Part shown: positions 22,471 through 34,303 of the stretch, piece by piece
Numbering within the stretch: position 1 is the stretch's first letter
How the letters are laid out: each line of letters starts with the position of its first letter
Assembly: GCF_000499845.2 (NCBI RefSeq)
Contig: NC_023753.2
Span: 16,988,193 to 17,052,192 of the forward strand
Direction of reading: 5' to 3'
DNA length: 64,000 bases
DNA from: Phaseolus vulgaris
Taxonomy: Eukaryota; Streptophyta; Magnoliopsida; Fabales; Fabaceae
Made by a program: the position numbers and the translations under genes
Notes under the pieces: model-generated
Database searches by the model: none
Seen by the model: the letters and a program-made list of their open reading frames with translations, nothing else
Told to the model about the DNA's origin: nothing

Positions 22471-25400
22471 TTAAGATAAGGCTTGTAGATCAATTATTCC
22501 CAATTCATTTCTGAATGAATAAAACTTTTCTTTGGATAAGGGTTTTGTGAAGATGTCTGCAAGCTGGCTTTCAGTAGCAACAAATGGAATCTCACAATCA
22601 CCATTACTGACATGATTATGAATAAAGTGATGTCGAACCTCAATATGTTTGGTTATGGAGTGTTGAACCTGATTTTTTGTGAGATTTATTGCACTTGTGT
22701 TGTCACAAAATAAAGGGACCTTGCTGACTTTCAACCCAAAGTCCTCCAGCTGTTGCTTGATCCATAAGGTCTGTGCACAGCAGCTCCCCGCACCTATATA
22801 CTCAACTTCAGCAATTGACAAGGCTACACAAGCTTGCTTTTTATTGTGCCATGAACTAAGTATATGACAAGTCCCACTTGTGCTCTTTCTATCCAATTTA
22901 CATCTTGCAAAATCAGAACCAGGGTATCCTACTAAATGAATAGGAGAGTGTGAAGGATACCATAAACCTACAAATGTTGTTCCTTTAAGATATTTTAGGA
23001 TTCTCTTGGCAGCTTTAAGATGATATTCCTTTGGATTGGATTGGAACCTTGCACAAAGGCAAACAACAAACATAATATCAGGTCTACTTGCAGTAAGATA
23101 TAGTAAGGAACCAATCAACCCCCTGTATTTAGTTTGATCCACAGTTGTTCTAGTTTCATTAGCACTCAAGTAACAGTTTGTAGACATGGGTGTTGTTGCA
23201 GCTTTACATCTCTCCATCTCAAACTTTTTGAGAATGTCTTTACAGTATTTAGATTGACACAAGAAAATGCCTTCTTTGGATTGCTTGATCTGCAGCCCAA
23301 GAAAGAAAGAGAGTTCCCCCATCATTGACATCTCAAACTCACCCTGCATAACTATTACAAATTCTTCACACAATTTATCCTTAGAAGAGCCAAAGATAAT
23401 GTCATCTACATATATTTGGACTAAGATTATAGTAGAATCAGATTTTTAATGAAAAGGGTTTTGTGAATCTTTCCTCTTTCATATTGATGAGATAGAAGAA
23501 AACAACTTAACCTTTCATACCACTACCTTGGTGCTTGCTTAAGACCATACAAGGCTTTCTTCAACTTGTAAAATGATTAGGATGTGTGGTCTTCAAACCC
23601 GGGAGGTTTGATAGTTGTCGTTTTGCTGTCAAATTAATATGATTCTAGCGTAGACTTGTCTAACACTAGAGAGATGTAGTATAATTGTGGTCAGATGACC
23701 CCAACTCGTCTCCCAACGAATCCAATAGTGATTCAGTTTACCGAATTCAAAATCTATCTACAAGCAATGAAAAGTTAGTAATAACAATAATAATATAAAG
23801 GGGGTTAAGATAATTGTGCAGAAAATATAAAAGAGATTGAAATAGAAAATAAAAAGCAGTTGATCCCAAGTTCTTCCACCATTGAATTCTTCACAGGTTC
23901 TCTAAAGATGAATCCTTTCTTAATCCTCCAACAGAGCTAAACCAGATTGAACATGCACCGATCTGATTGAATTGAAACTCACCAGTAAAACACGCATCTA
24001 CTAGTTTAATCAATACCCACTTTATTCCATGCGTATACTCCATGGGAATGCTTATCTCCTCTCTCTTGAATCATGCGCCCAAGAAATTAATTATAACAAT
24101 GCGAACTGACTAAGAAACCAAAGTTTAAGATAAGGAAGACTCGCAATCATGTGTTCAAGTACAACCTCTCACAAAAACTAGTTTTCCAGCAGATTAGACA
24201 ATAAAAACAACTGCTATAGAGAATTAAAAATCGAAACTTTTATTGAACAAGACCTCAGAACTCAATGGGGAATTACAAAGAAGAAAAGAAACTAAGGAAA
24301 CCCTATGAAGCTCTCTTTTTTCTCCTTGATGCTTGTGTCCTTTTATAGGCTTTTCTGCTCCAAGGATCTTGAGAAAATATTGTAGTTTATATTTTGTTAA
24401 CCGTTTCCCAGTTTCCATCTTTCGAGAATTCTTGTATTTTGCAGAAGATTTGCTTCCAATTCTGTTTCTGAGATATTGTATATTTTATTTTCTCTTTCTT
24501 CTCCTCAAAATTTGTTTCCTGTTTTGGTTCAAGAAGCAACTTGGACTTTTGCATATTTGGCCCATTCACAAAGGTAGATGCTTCCTCCGGATAATTTACT
24601 CTAAAAACACAAAATTAACAATAATAATAGTTAAGGCTCAAATAAATCCAATTATAAGAATATTAATTAAAACAATGGATTTATTTATTATTATAGTCCA
24701 ATAATCTATGAATAAGGCCAGTGAGTGTGAATAAATATATGCTCATCAGTTGTGATACAAAGATTTCTTCATTCACAATTCCATTTAGGAAAGCGCTCTT
24801 CACGTCCATATGAAATAACTTGAATCCATTCATGCAAGCAAAGGCTAGTAAGAGTCTCACAACTTCTAACCTTGCTACTGGTGCGAAAGTCTCATCATAG
24901 TTTATCCCTTCTTCTTGGTTGTATCCCTTAGCAACAAGTCTTGCCTTGTTCCTTGTGATGACCCCTGAATCATTTGATTTGTTTCGGAAAACCCATTTTG
25001 TTCCTATGACATTCATTTAAGCTGTTCTAGGAACCAGGAACCATACATCATTCCTTACAAATTGGTTGAGCTCCTCATGCATAACAACAGTCTAGTGTTC
25101 ATCTTTAAGTGCATCATTGATTGTATTTGGTTCAATCTTGGAGACAAATGTTGTATGATTGCAGAAGTTTGCTACATTCATTCTTGTAGATACACCTTTG
25201 TTGATCAACCCAATGATATTTTCAACAGAGAGATATGTGGGGATCCTACACTCTTTTGGAAGATTACACTGTTGCAGATTTTCAATCGGTTGTTTCGCAG
25301 AATCAACCGGTTGATTTTCTGTACAATCGTCCAGATTCTTCAAAAAAATATTATGCTCATCTTCTATACAGATCTTTGCTAGACCTTGCTCAGATTTGTT

Positions 25401-27770
25401 AGTTTTATAAATAACAACATGCACATATTCTTCTATAGTCATAAGTTTCTTATTATAAACTCTATATGCGTGACTAGATAGGGAGTAACCAAGGAAAATA
25501 CCTTTGTCAGGTTTTACATCAAACTTACAAAGATTCTCTTTACCATTGTTTAGGATGTAACATTTACCATTGTTTAGGATGTAACATTTGCATCCAAATA
25601 CCTTTAGGTGACCTATGTGAGGCTTTCCTTCCATTTAGTAACTCATATGGAGTCTTTTTCAGAATTGGTCTAATTAGAACACGATTCATCACGTAGCATG
25701 CTGTACTTACCGCATCAGCCCAAAAACACTTAGGCAAGGATGATTCATTCAATATTGTTCTTGCTAGTTCTTCAAGAGATTGTTTCTTCCTTTCCACCAC
25801 TCCATTTTGCTAAGGTGTCATTGGTGCAGAGAAGTTGTGAAAGATGCCTAGCTTGCTACAAAACTTTCTGAATTTCTCATTCTGAAATTCTCCACCATGG
25901 TCACTCCTAATTGCACCAATGTTGTTGCAATATGTGTTTTGTAGCCCCTTTGCTAGCTTCTTGAATTCAGAATAAACCTCCCTTTTTGAATGTAAGAATA
26001 TGGTCCATGTAAACCTGGAAAAATTATCTACAACAACAAAAGCATAATAATTCCCTCTAAGGCTCATAGTTCTTAAAGGACCAAATAGATCCATATGGAG
26101 CAACTCAAGGGGTTTTGAGGTGGAAACCAAGTTTTTCAGTTTAAAAGATTGCTTAGTTTGTTTCCCCCTTTGGCAAGTTTCACATACATGTTCCTTTTCA
26201 AACTTGAGTTTGGGTAAGCCAACAACAAGATCATTTGAAATCAATTTATTCAAGTGATCATATGTATGTGTGCAATTCTTTTGTGCCAAAGCCATGATTC
26301 TTCATGCTTTGTCAAAAGACAACCAATAGATGTAGAGTTAGAGATATCAAGTAGATAGACTTTATTTGATCTCTTACCAAACCAACATTACTTCCTTTGA
26401 GTTTGGTAGACGAATCTCACATGAGTTAGTTCTAAATGTGACTTGATATCCTCTATCACAAAGATGGCTTATGCTGAGTAGGTTATGTTTGAGCCCTTCC
26501 ACATAGAGAACATCATGAATTAGAAAGCTGTTTTCATTACATATGGTGCCTTTTCCAAGAATCATTCCTTTGTTATTGTCTCCATAGGTCACATGCCCTT
26601 CCTGTTTAAGAGTGATGCTAACAAATTTTGATGCATCTCCAGTCATGTGCTTGGAGCAGCCACTGTCCAAGTACCATAGATGTTGTTTTCTCATCAAGAA
26701 ATCCTGCAAAAATTAAAATCAGGTGGCCAGATCTGGTCCCCTAATAAATTTGGGTCCATGAATGGTAATCTGATTGCTAGGAACCTTAGGATTCTTGGGA
26801 ACCCACTTTAGGAACAAAAATTTCTCAAATTTTACAAAATCTGACAGAGTGACCCTTTCTCATACATTAGAAACAACAAACAACCAGTTGTTTCGACTTT
26901 TCAATCGGTTGATTTTCTGCAAATGGTTGAAAAAGGTTTCAAACAACCACTATTCTTGTTTTGTGGGTTAAACCCCAAACAATATTTTCCAAAGACACAA
27001 CTTTGATATGCTAAAACATTCTCAAGGTTGGATTTACCTTTTGAAATTTTGTCTACCATTTTCACAAGATACAAAAATTTCTTTTGAAAAGATTCACAGT
27101 TTTTGCAAGAACTAGATTCACACTTGTAAGAAGAATTTTGATAAATCATTTGTAAGTTTTCAAAATCAGTTTTTGAGTTGTTCAATTCTTCTTCCAAAAC
27201 CTTAATTCTATTTTTCAACCAGTTGTTATTACTTTTCAACCGATTGTTTGAAAGGGTTAATCTATTAGCTTTTTATGAGTCTCTTTAAATGCATCAAGAA
27301 GTTGATAATAACTATCACATTTGGTAGAGGAAGATGTACTTACATTATTTGATGCTGACTCTTCTCTTTCCATCAGACAAACCTCCATTTTTGAATCTAC
27401 AGAGGATGATCCAGCAGAGGACTCATCACTGTCCAACTAAGCATTTCTTGAATCTTTATGAATTCTTTCAATAGTATCCCACATCTCTTTAGCTGAGACA
27501 CATTCTAAAAATTTAAGAAGTTCATTAGAATCAAGAGCATAAACAATGATGTTCTTAGCTACATAATCAAGATGATCTTTTTCATTTTTAGGTAAGACAA
27601 CATTAGTTTCAGCTAAGTGTATTAAAGCATTGTTTGTAATGACATCCCAAATTTTTCTATCTATTGAGTCAACAAAAATTTCATTCTTATGCACCACAGT
27701 TGGTAGTTCTCACCACAGAATAGAGGTGGTCTATTTAAAGAAGCACCTTCCCCTAAAGAAAATTTGTTAG
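22471..27770 (-). pseudogene. Copia gag-pol of element I (protease, integrase, RT, RNase H)
   Basis: Read from the right: gag start near 27770, a gag domain (27437-27697), a coiled-coil part (26901-27250), protease with LWYLDSGCSKHMTG (about 26640-26680), GAG-pre-integrase and integrase (25640-26295) with LLHMDLFGP and RSDHGGEFQ, RT beginning [10 protein letters not shown] (25016), and, after an inserted LTR, YVDDIIF at about 23400. RNase H ends the frame with ADIFTKPLSKEKF at about 22530. Order PR-IN-RT-RH identifies Ty1/copia. Multiple frameshifts and stops are present. Two paired 10-mer motifs fall in its linkers (25283-25313, 26881-26911) and one in the gag coiled coil (27216-27246). Confidence 0.9.
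23609..24748. repeat. Solo LTR-like insertion in copia RT (1140 bp)
   Basis: It starts TGATAGTTGTCG and ends GCTCATCA and lies exactly between the codons for the FVSQ and PPGFEDH segments of RT. The target was AGGTTG; the left flank is AGGTT but the right flank reads GTTGT, so the duplication is imperfect. Its TGATA...ATCA ends resemble the LTR at 21298. No coding content was recognised. Confidence 0.7.
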
Positions 27771-27825
27771 CCATTAAAGCAGTTTTAGAAAAAAATAAAA
27801 CTTGAATATTTTTCAAGAACCTAGC

Positions 27826-27840
27826 TCTTGATGCCAATTG
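27826..27840 (-). promoter_or_regulatory. Primer-binding site of element I
   Basis: On the minus strand ATTGGCATCAAGAGC directly follows the LTR end TTCTAACA. It is close to the initiator-Met tRNA complement TTGGTATCAGAGC, with two changes, and matches the site of element F. Confidence 0.75.
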
Positions 27841-29930
27841 TTAGAATTAATTGCCTAAACAAAAGAGGGGGGGGGGGGGTGAATTGTTTGACAAAAGATT
27901 TTCGCAAAGAATGAAGCTTTATCAACAATCACAGAAGGAACAATCAGGGAATCCAAACATTCAAAGCAATTAAAATTGTTTGTAGAAAAATAATCGGTTA
28001 TAATTTTGTTTTAACCGATTGTTTATAGCAGTAGAGACAAAAATAAAATCAAACAATTTATAATGAGTGTGAGAGAGAGATTACACAACCAATTTATACT
28101 GGTTCACTGAACCCTGAGCTACATCCAGTCCCCAGAACAACCACTAGGTATTTCATTAGTAATCAATCACAAATTACAAACTCACAAAGCCACAAAGAGG
28201 TGATCTTGATAACCCAAGAACACTTACCCTCTTTGCCTTTCACACAACCACAGTCAGAACACCCTCTAACCTTACAGGTTTACAATATTTACAAGTATAG
28301 AAAAGAAACAATTACAAAAATAAAAAAGGAACAAATTACACCTGGTATTTTAGGAATCACAGAGCTCCTAAGATCAGTTCTTGAACCAATGCAGAACCTT
28401 TAGGCAATCTTGCAAAACTTTGAATCAAAACTCTTCTAAAAAATGTTTTCAATCTCACTTTCTGTATATGTTTGAATACATAGAGAAATCATATTTATAG
28501 CTCTTAAATCAAGCCGTTTTAGGCAGTTAATCATGAACCAAATCAATTTTAATTCAACTGAAAACAGATTTAACAAGTTTTTGAAAAGCTGTTAAGAAAA
28601 TCAACCGGTTGAAATGTCGTTTTAACCAGTTGAATTGGTTTTGACAATTAGTCAACCAAGTCAAAAACAATTTTAAAAACCTTCAAACAAGCTAAGTGTA
28701 AAACAATCGATTTGTTCCCCACCGGTTGACCAGGGTCGTCTTTGCACGTGGCTTGTCGTTGCGAGCTAGGGCACCTTCGTTATGCTCCGTCTGTGATACC
28801 TGAAAAGAAGTGAACAAAGGGGCGCCCTCGTGGCCGTTTGCACTCCAACGATCAAGTCAGCTAGCGAGAAACATCAAAGGTGACACACCTCCGTATCGGA
28901 ACACCATAAACGAATGCTCTGAAGGTGGTCGAAAACTATACTGAATGACTAAAACTGTGTTGCCCTAATTGTCTTGTGCTCACAGTGGGTGTGCAGCGAA
29001 AACAACTAGGGTTAGTGCTCTGTGTAACTGCGAGAATTAGGTCAAAACTCGGATCCCTTTCAAATGTCCCAAGGCCCCCTTTTATACACCTTCTGCATTT
29101 AAAGCGCGTTAAAGCGCATTGAAAGCGTATAAAAATATTCCTTGGAACGTTCGAATGTTAACTGAATTAATGTGTACCTTAGCGAACTTTTAGGAAAGCC
29201 TTGATGTTTTCAGCGCCGCAACCCAACTTAGGGTTAATCCATCGTGCAAACCCTCCTTTCTCGAAGTGCACTTGGCGCAAGGGGGTGACTTTCTCGGCGC
29301 CAACTCATGCGCCCCAACTCCTAGTCACTCACCTTGGGAGTGTATCTACCTTTCTCTCGTACCATGCACGTGGTTCTCCCCTGGACGTGGCTCCCTCATG
29401 GGTCGTATCTGTCCCAGGGTTTCCCAGCGGTGGCGTGGGTACTTCACGAGTTAGGTTACTCCCTACTAGTACTGGGACTGTGGCCTTGAAGCCACCTTTT
29501 TCCTTCTCATTGTCATCATTCTGAGCTGTCAAGGAGGCCCGAGCCCTCCTTGTGATGTCTTGACTCGGCTATGTCTTATTTTGGTGATGCCTTTACATGG
29601 CGACGCCTTTCTTGGGCGACGCCCTAACCTGGCGATGCCTCAAGCGGTCAACCTGTTGACTTCCTTTCCCTTCTTTGGGGCTCTCGAGCGGTCCCACCAT
29701 GTGTTGACTTTGACTTTGACTTTTGGTCAACGCCCCGGGACGGTACACAATTATATCGTAAATGGAACTGATTTTTTTTTCTCTTTGCTTAGAAAAACAT
29801 TTTTCTCTTTTAAAACAGATTGATTCAGCTTGTGCATAGGATTAAGAATGATCTTTACAAGAATTCTAAACACCTTAGAACTAAGCTTCAATCATAGCAT
29901 CAAGCCTTCATCACAAATTTGATTCATCAA
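27841..29930 (-). repeat. 5' LTR of copia element I, interrupted by a Tat LTR
   Basis: The plus-strand left end is TGTTAGAATTAATTGCC. A G run at about 27870-27881 matches the end segment of other copia LTRs here. It holds paired motifs at 27991-28021 and 28602-28632, and a third pair split by the Tat insertion at 28713. The right end is near 29930; the exact base is uncertain. Confidence 0.75.
28713..29747 (-). repeat. Solo Tat LTR (1035 bp), TSD CGATT/CAATT
   Basis: It starts TGTTCCCCACCGGTTGAC and ends CGGGACGGTACA, and shares blocks with the LTRs at 10664 and 50783. Flanks are CGATT and CAATT, one transition apart. It sits inside one of the paired 10-mer motifs of the copia LTR. GC content is much higher than in its surroundings. 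Confidence 0.85.
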
Positions 29931-29944
29931 AGCTTACATGTTCT

Positions 29945-32120
29945 ACACACTAGCTAGTCCTCCTCCAAGCTCTTTTCTTTGGCTTGGGCAGATAGCAGGG
30001 TCTTCTCAAGGAAGGTGGGGGCATCCAAGTTAGGATCCCATAGTCCTCCCTCTTGCGCACTTGCATCCACACTCTCCTGCACCACTATGTCACGAGAATG
30101 AGGTGGACTAGGTGGAGGAGCTTGAGGAGAAGGTGCGCGACCATCTTATTGATCAAGGATGATATTGAAACTTTGATGTCTTCAAATCCATGGTGTTTGA
30201 TGGAAGGCTGAAGTTGCTGCTTATGTGGGTGGGATTTGGGTAGATTAATGTGTAATCCACTTTTTGTTTGAATCTAAAACAGTTTGGAATCAAAACCTTT
30301 TTGAAAAAGATTGTTTTATAAAGAAATGGAAAAACAACCAGTTGTTTTATCGTTTCAATTGGTTGTTTAACACTTAGTAGTTTTTGAAAAGGGTTTGAAG
30401 CTGTTTGACATTGTTGACTTTGCTGTCAAACCAATTCAATCGGTTGTTTCAAGAATTCAATCGAATGTTTGTTGAAAATCCTTAACAAAATTTCTGTTAT
30501 GTTTACAAATCAGCTTTTAATGTTTTCTAACTGAATAGGCTCCTACTTTAAATGTTTTAACAAACTTTTGGAGTATTTAAAAAGGTTGTTATACGCTCCT
30601 CAAGTGAAATAAAAGTTTTTAGACATTTGTGAAAGTGTGAAAACAGATTTGAGTTTTCAAAATTTGTATTCAAGCTTTTGGGTTTTCTCAAAGAAGTGGA
30701 ATAGGATTGCTGTAATCTTTTGATTTGATCTTCATCAGGTGTAATCCTTTTTGAATCTCTTGTATTTATGAATATTGGTGTGTAAGTGCAGAATCAGAGG
30801 GTGTTCTGATTTTTGTGGAGTTTGTGTGCCAAAGGAAGTGTGTGACTTGAGGTGTTCATGGTTACTTCTTTGGTGGTGTGTTTATAATCTGGATTTTGAT
30901 TGCATAGTAGATACCTAGTGGTTTCTGGGGACTGGATGTAGCTCTTGGGATAAGGGTGAACCAATATAAATTGCTTGTGTGCTTTTCTCTTACCCTGAAC
31001 TCATTTAAATTCTGCTTTTAATTTGTTTTTAACTCTGTTGATAAAAACAACCGATTGAATCGCAAAAACAACCGATTGATTTTCTGACTATCAACTTAAA
31101 ATTTTTTGATTGATTGCTTTCTGGATTTTTATATATGTGATTCTGTATTGAACTTCATTATACCTTCAAAGTTTGCGAAAATCTTTCATAAACAATTCAC
31201 CCCCCATCTTGTTGAATGCCATATATTCTAACACATATGAGGCAGAGTGTTCGCCTCCTCTTGAAGATTGGCCCAGAGTAGGTTTCTTCATCATCAGAAG
31301 GAACAACCTCAGCAACAGCCTTGAGCTTCAAGTCCTTAGCAGGGGAAGCTTGGGCAGTGGCCTTCATCTTTTTGGCTCTGGCTGCCAGGTCATTCTTGTT
31401 AAGCATATCTAATATGTTGTCTGCATAAGAAATATGGGAAATTAAGTAAACAGATATACAAGTCATCACCAACAAGAGTAAAGGAGGGAGAAATACCAAT
31501 ATACGCTTTAAGTCCCACTGGGGAGAACTCTTTGCTTATAAGAGTGGTTGTGTCAAAAACCACCTTTAAGTTGGAAAAGAAGAGGCACACCTCTCGCTCC
31601 AGTTGGGGTATGTCCTCCAAGCATCTGACACCTTGGAATCTCGATTTCTCAGTCCAGTACAAGGGGAACCCATCTAGAAGAGTTGTGTCCCTTTTATTGC
31701 AGCGAATTTTCAAGAATTTTCCCTTGAAACCCTTGTAAGATTGCTGGAAGAGTGACAACAAGGCTCTCCCAGCCACCTTGTTGAAGGACACCCACAGTTG
31801 GTGACCTAGGTGTTTGGCCCCAAACAAGTGCAAGAAGACCTCTACGAACGATAGATAGCCGAAGTGGGTGCAAAGACTGGAAAACCCCGAACAAACGCTC
31901 AACTATTTGAATGTAGTTGGGCAGGGGCAACGTTAATTTCGGTGAGGAGTGCTTTCTCGAAATTATACATGGGTAGACGAAGAAGAACCTTTTTGAAAAT
32001 AGTGGTATAGAAATAACAATAAGGACTGCCTAGGAACAAAGGCTCATCGTAACAGACCGGCTCATCCTCCCTATAGGGCACTAGCTTAAGACCCTTATCA
32101 TTTTCCCTACCAAAATACAT
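29945..32120 (-). pseudogene. Antisense gene of Tat element C, with a 76-nt intron
   Basis: The start is MYFGRENDKGLK at 32120. A frameshift near 31900 leads into FGYLSFVEVFLHL and DGFPLYWTEKSRFQG, the same conserved core as in the copy at 4532-6448. A GT at 31496-31495 and an AG at 31422-31421 bound a 76-nt segment not divisible by three. Joining across it keeps the frame open into a Lys/Ala-rich part (DMLNKNDLAARAKK), so this is a real-looking intron. A copia solo LTR (30163-31233) then interrupts it. A last part at 29945-30162 has a proline-rich start and ends AKEKSLEED. Confidence 0.75.
30163..31233 (+). repeat. Copia solo LTR (about 1070 bp)
   Basis: It starts TATTGAAACTTTGATG (first dinucleotide TA instead of TG) and ends ATATTCTAACA, like the LTRs of element F. 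It carries paired motifs at 30335-30365, 30437-30467 and 31048-31078. I found no clear target-site duplication. It interrupts the Tat antisense gene. Confidence 0.85.
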
Positions 32121-32801
32121 TTTTTAGGTGCTCGCTTTTCATATATAAAACTATATGCTCAAACGAGGTGTAAATAAAAGTTTCCTCTATAAGGTTATCA
32201 GAAGCCCAGGGGTACATGGTTCGATAATCCATCACAACAAAGTATCTAAAATAAGAAAAACCAACAAGCAAAACACATGCACACATTCAGGAAGTGAAAG
32301 CAACATGCATTCTAGATTCAAGAAAGACGACAAAGCTAAACAAATACAGAAATCACGGTCGAATGAATGCATAACAGTCCCAGAACATTTGATATGGTCA
32401 TGATTAAAGCATTAAAAGATACCAATGTATACTCATGAATAAGAAGGGGTACCTTTGTTTGAAGAACGAGTCAAGGCGAGGAGGTTGCCCAAATTGAGGA
32501 AGGAGGTTCAAAGAGTTTGAGTGAGGGCGCAAAAGCTTTGTGAAAGAAAGATGGAACAATGAGAAACGACGAAGTTTTTTGAACGTTATAAAACACAGGG
32601 TAGGGTAGGGCAAGCGAAAATGTTTCCCAGCCATTGACGAAAGGCCACGTGTGTCCTCATGATGGAGTGTGGTGAAACGTCTACTTAGAAACTCTTCGTG
32701 TGTCGCGTTGCATGCGCCACTACCTACAAGACACGTAAGCCACCAAGGGCAAACGAGTAGCCTCTTTGTCGAAACAAGCTCAGCTCGAGCCTGAGGGTTT
32801 G
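32121..32801 (+). other. Tat element C leader of the antisense gene
   Basis: Non-coding sequence equivalent to 6449-7008 of element A. On the minus strand it precedes the antisense gene. GAGCCTGAGGG near 32786-32797 is a weaker equivalent of the polypurine tract. Confidence 0.45.
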
Positions 32802-33131
32802 TGTACTGGACCAGAGTATTCAGAGCTCAATGCTCGCTGGTCGTAGCACAACATCTATCTCAGACAGGTCAGCTCGACTTTTGGGCCAAGTTAATTGTTG
32901 AATCAAGTGTGATAAAAAACTATTTTCTGCTTCTACTGACAGAAACAACCAATTGAATTGTGTAAACAACCGGTTGTTTGTCTGATATACTGCTTTGTAA
33001 TTGTGAAAATCTAACCTGCTGCTGTAAGATACACTAGATTGTATACGTGTTGTTTTTGCAAGAACTGCTTCAGATTCAAACAAGTCCAACACAAGCAACC
33101 GGAGATTTGTCTTCATCAAATACGGGAAGAT

Positions 33132-34244
33132 TGTTGAATCAAGTGTGATCAAAAGCTTTGAAGAATCCAAATCCTAGTGTTTGATGGAAGGCTGAAGTTG
33201 CTTGGTGTTGCTGTTGTGTTTTAGAGTAGGATCTGGGTAGTTTATCTTTGTAATCCACTCTTTGTTGATTTTAAAGCTTAAGTGTTTTCAAATCTTTTAA
33301 GTTTAAAGTGTTTTTCAAACTAAGTGAAAAACAACCCATTGTTTTGTCGAAACAACCGATTGTTTTACACTTAGGTGTTTTTGAAAAGGTTGAAAACTGT
33401 TTTGGTTGGTTGACTTGCTGTCAAACCAAAACAACCGATTGATTCACACTTTCAGTCGATTGTTTGTTTGAAAATCCTAATAGAAACTATTTTGTTAGTT
33501 AAATGAGCTTTAAATTGTTTTATAACTGAATACGCTCCTGTTTTAAATGCTTTGACCATTCTTTGAATGCTATAAATAGTTTGTTTAAGTTTTATAACAA
33601 ACAAGAAGAAAGAAAAACATTTTTTGAGTTTTCATAGATTGCTTTCAAAGATTTGAGTTTTCACCTTTGAGCTTTGGTTTTATCAAGAGAGAGTGAAATA
33701 GGATTACATCTGTATTGATTTCATTTCATTCTGTAACAAGTGTAATTCGTTCTGAATACTTTGTACATTCTGGTGTTGTAAATCCAAGAAGGGTTGTGTG
33801 CCATTGAGGTTGTCAAGATCAACATTCTTGGTGTGTATGCTGAGCCAAAGGAAGTGTGTTTGTTGAGGGGATCAAGGTCACTTCTTTGGTGGTGTGTGTA
33901 TGTAATCTGGTTTTGATTACTTAATGGAATCCCCAGTGGTTTCTGGGAAACTGGATGTAGCTCTTGGTTTAAGAGTGAACAAATATAAACTGTTTGTGTA
34001 TCTCTTTTTTCCTTAAACTCTTTAAATTCAGTTGTTGTTGTTTTTACTGGTATAAACAACCGATTGTTTCTTCGAAACAACCAATTGTTTTTTTGGTGCT
34101 TTGCTGTTTTGAGCTTTGTTTCTTGGCTAACTGAATTCCTAATCTGGTTTCTTGCACAAAATTCCATTCTAGTTTAAAAAGTTTGCGAAAACCCCCTTTA
34201 AACAATTCACCCCCCCTCTTTGTTTAAAGTCATACATTCTAACA
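33132..34244 (+). repeat. 5' LTR of copia element F (1113 bp)
   Basis: It starts TGTTGAATCAAG and ends CATTCTAACA. It has the same length as the 3' LTR but differs by a few percent by eye, so it is an old insertion. Paired motifs lie at 33332-33362, 33432-33462 and 34057-34087. A TATA-like TATAAATAG lies near 33569. Confidence 0.92.
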
Positions 34245-34259
34245 ATTGGCATCAAGAGC
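34245..34259 (+). promoter_or_regulatory. Primer-binding site of element F
   Basis: ATTGGCATCAAGAGC directly follows the LTR. It is close to the initiator-Met tRNA complement and almost the same as the site of element I. Confidence 0.8.
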
Positions 34260-34303
34260 TTGGTATTTGAAAAATACTCAAGTTTGATCCTAAAATCTTT
34301 TTC

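Larger units (their letters stand above)
21141..29930 (-). mobile_element. Ty1/copia element I (decayed, 3' LTR not found)
   Basis: Its 5' LTR starts at the right (about 29930) and ends at 27841. A primer-binding site, gag, pol and a short 3' spacer with a paired motif (21167-21197) follow leftwards. The spacer is joined to the gag remnant of unit J near 21140, so the 3' LTR is missing. Nested insertions are a Tat solo LTR (28713-29747), a solo LTR in RT (23609-24748) and a solo LTR in the spacer (21298-22396). Confidence 0.75.

Noticed and set aside
24333..24704. A 123-residue hydrophobic frame
   Set aside because: It falls inside a solo LTR-like insertion and is a chance AT-rich frame.
27870..27881. 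G run as a possible quadruplex or regulatory site
   Set aside because: It is the decayed polypyrimidine segment near the end of a copia LTR, present as C runs in the other LTRs (34210, 50085).
29201..29524. Open frames in the GC-rich block
   Set aside because: The block is a Tat solo LTR; frame length is explained by GC content and no domain is recognisable.
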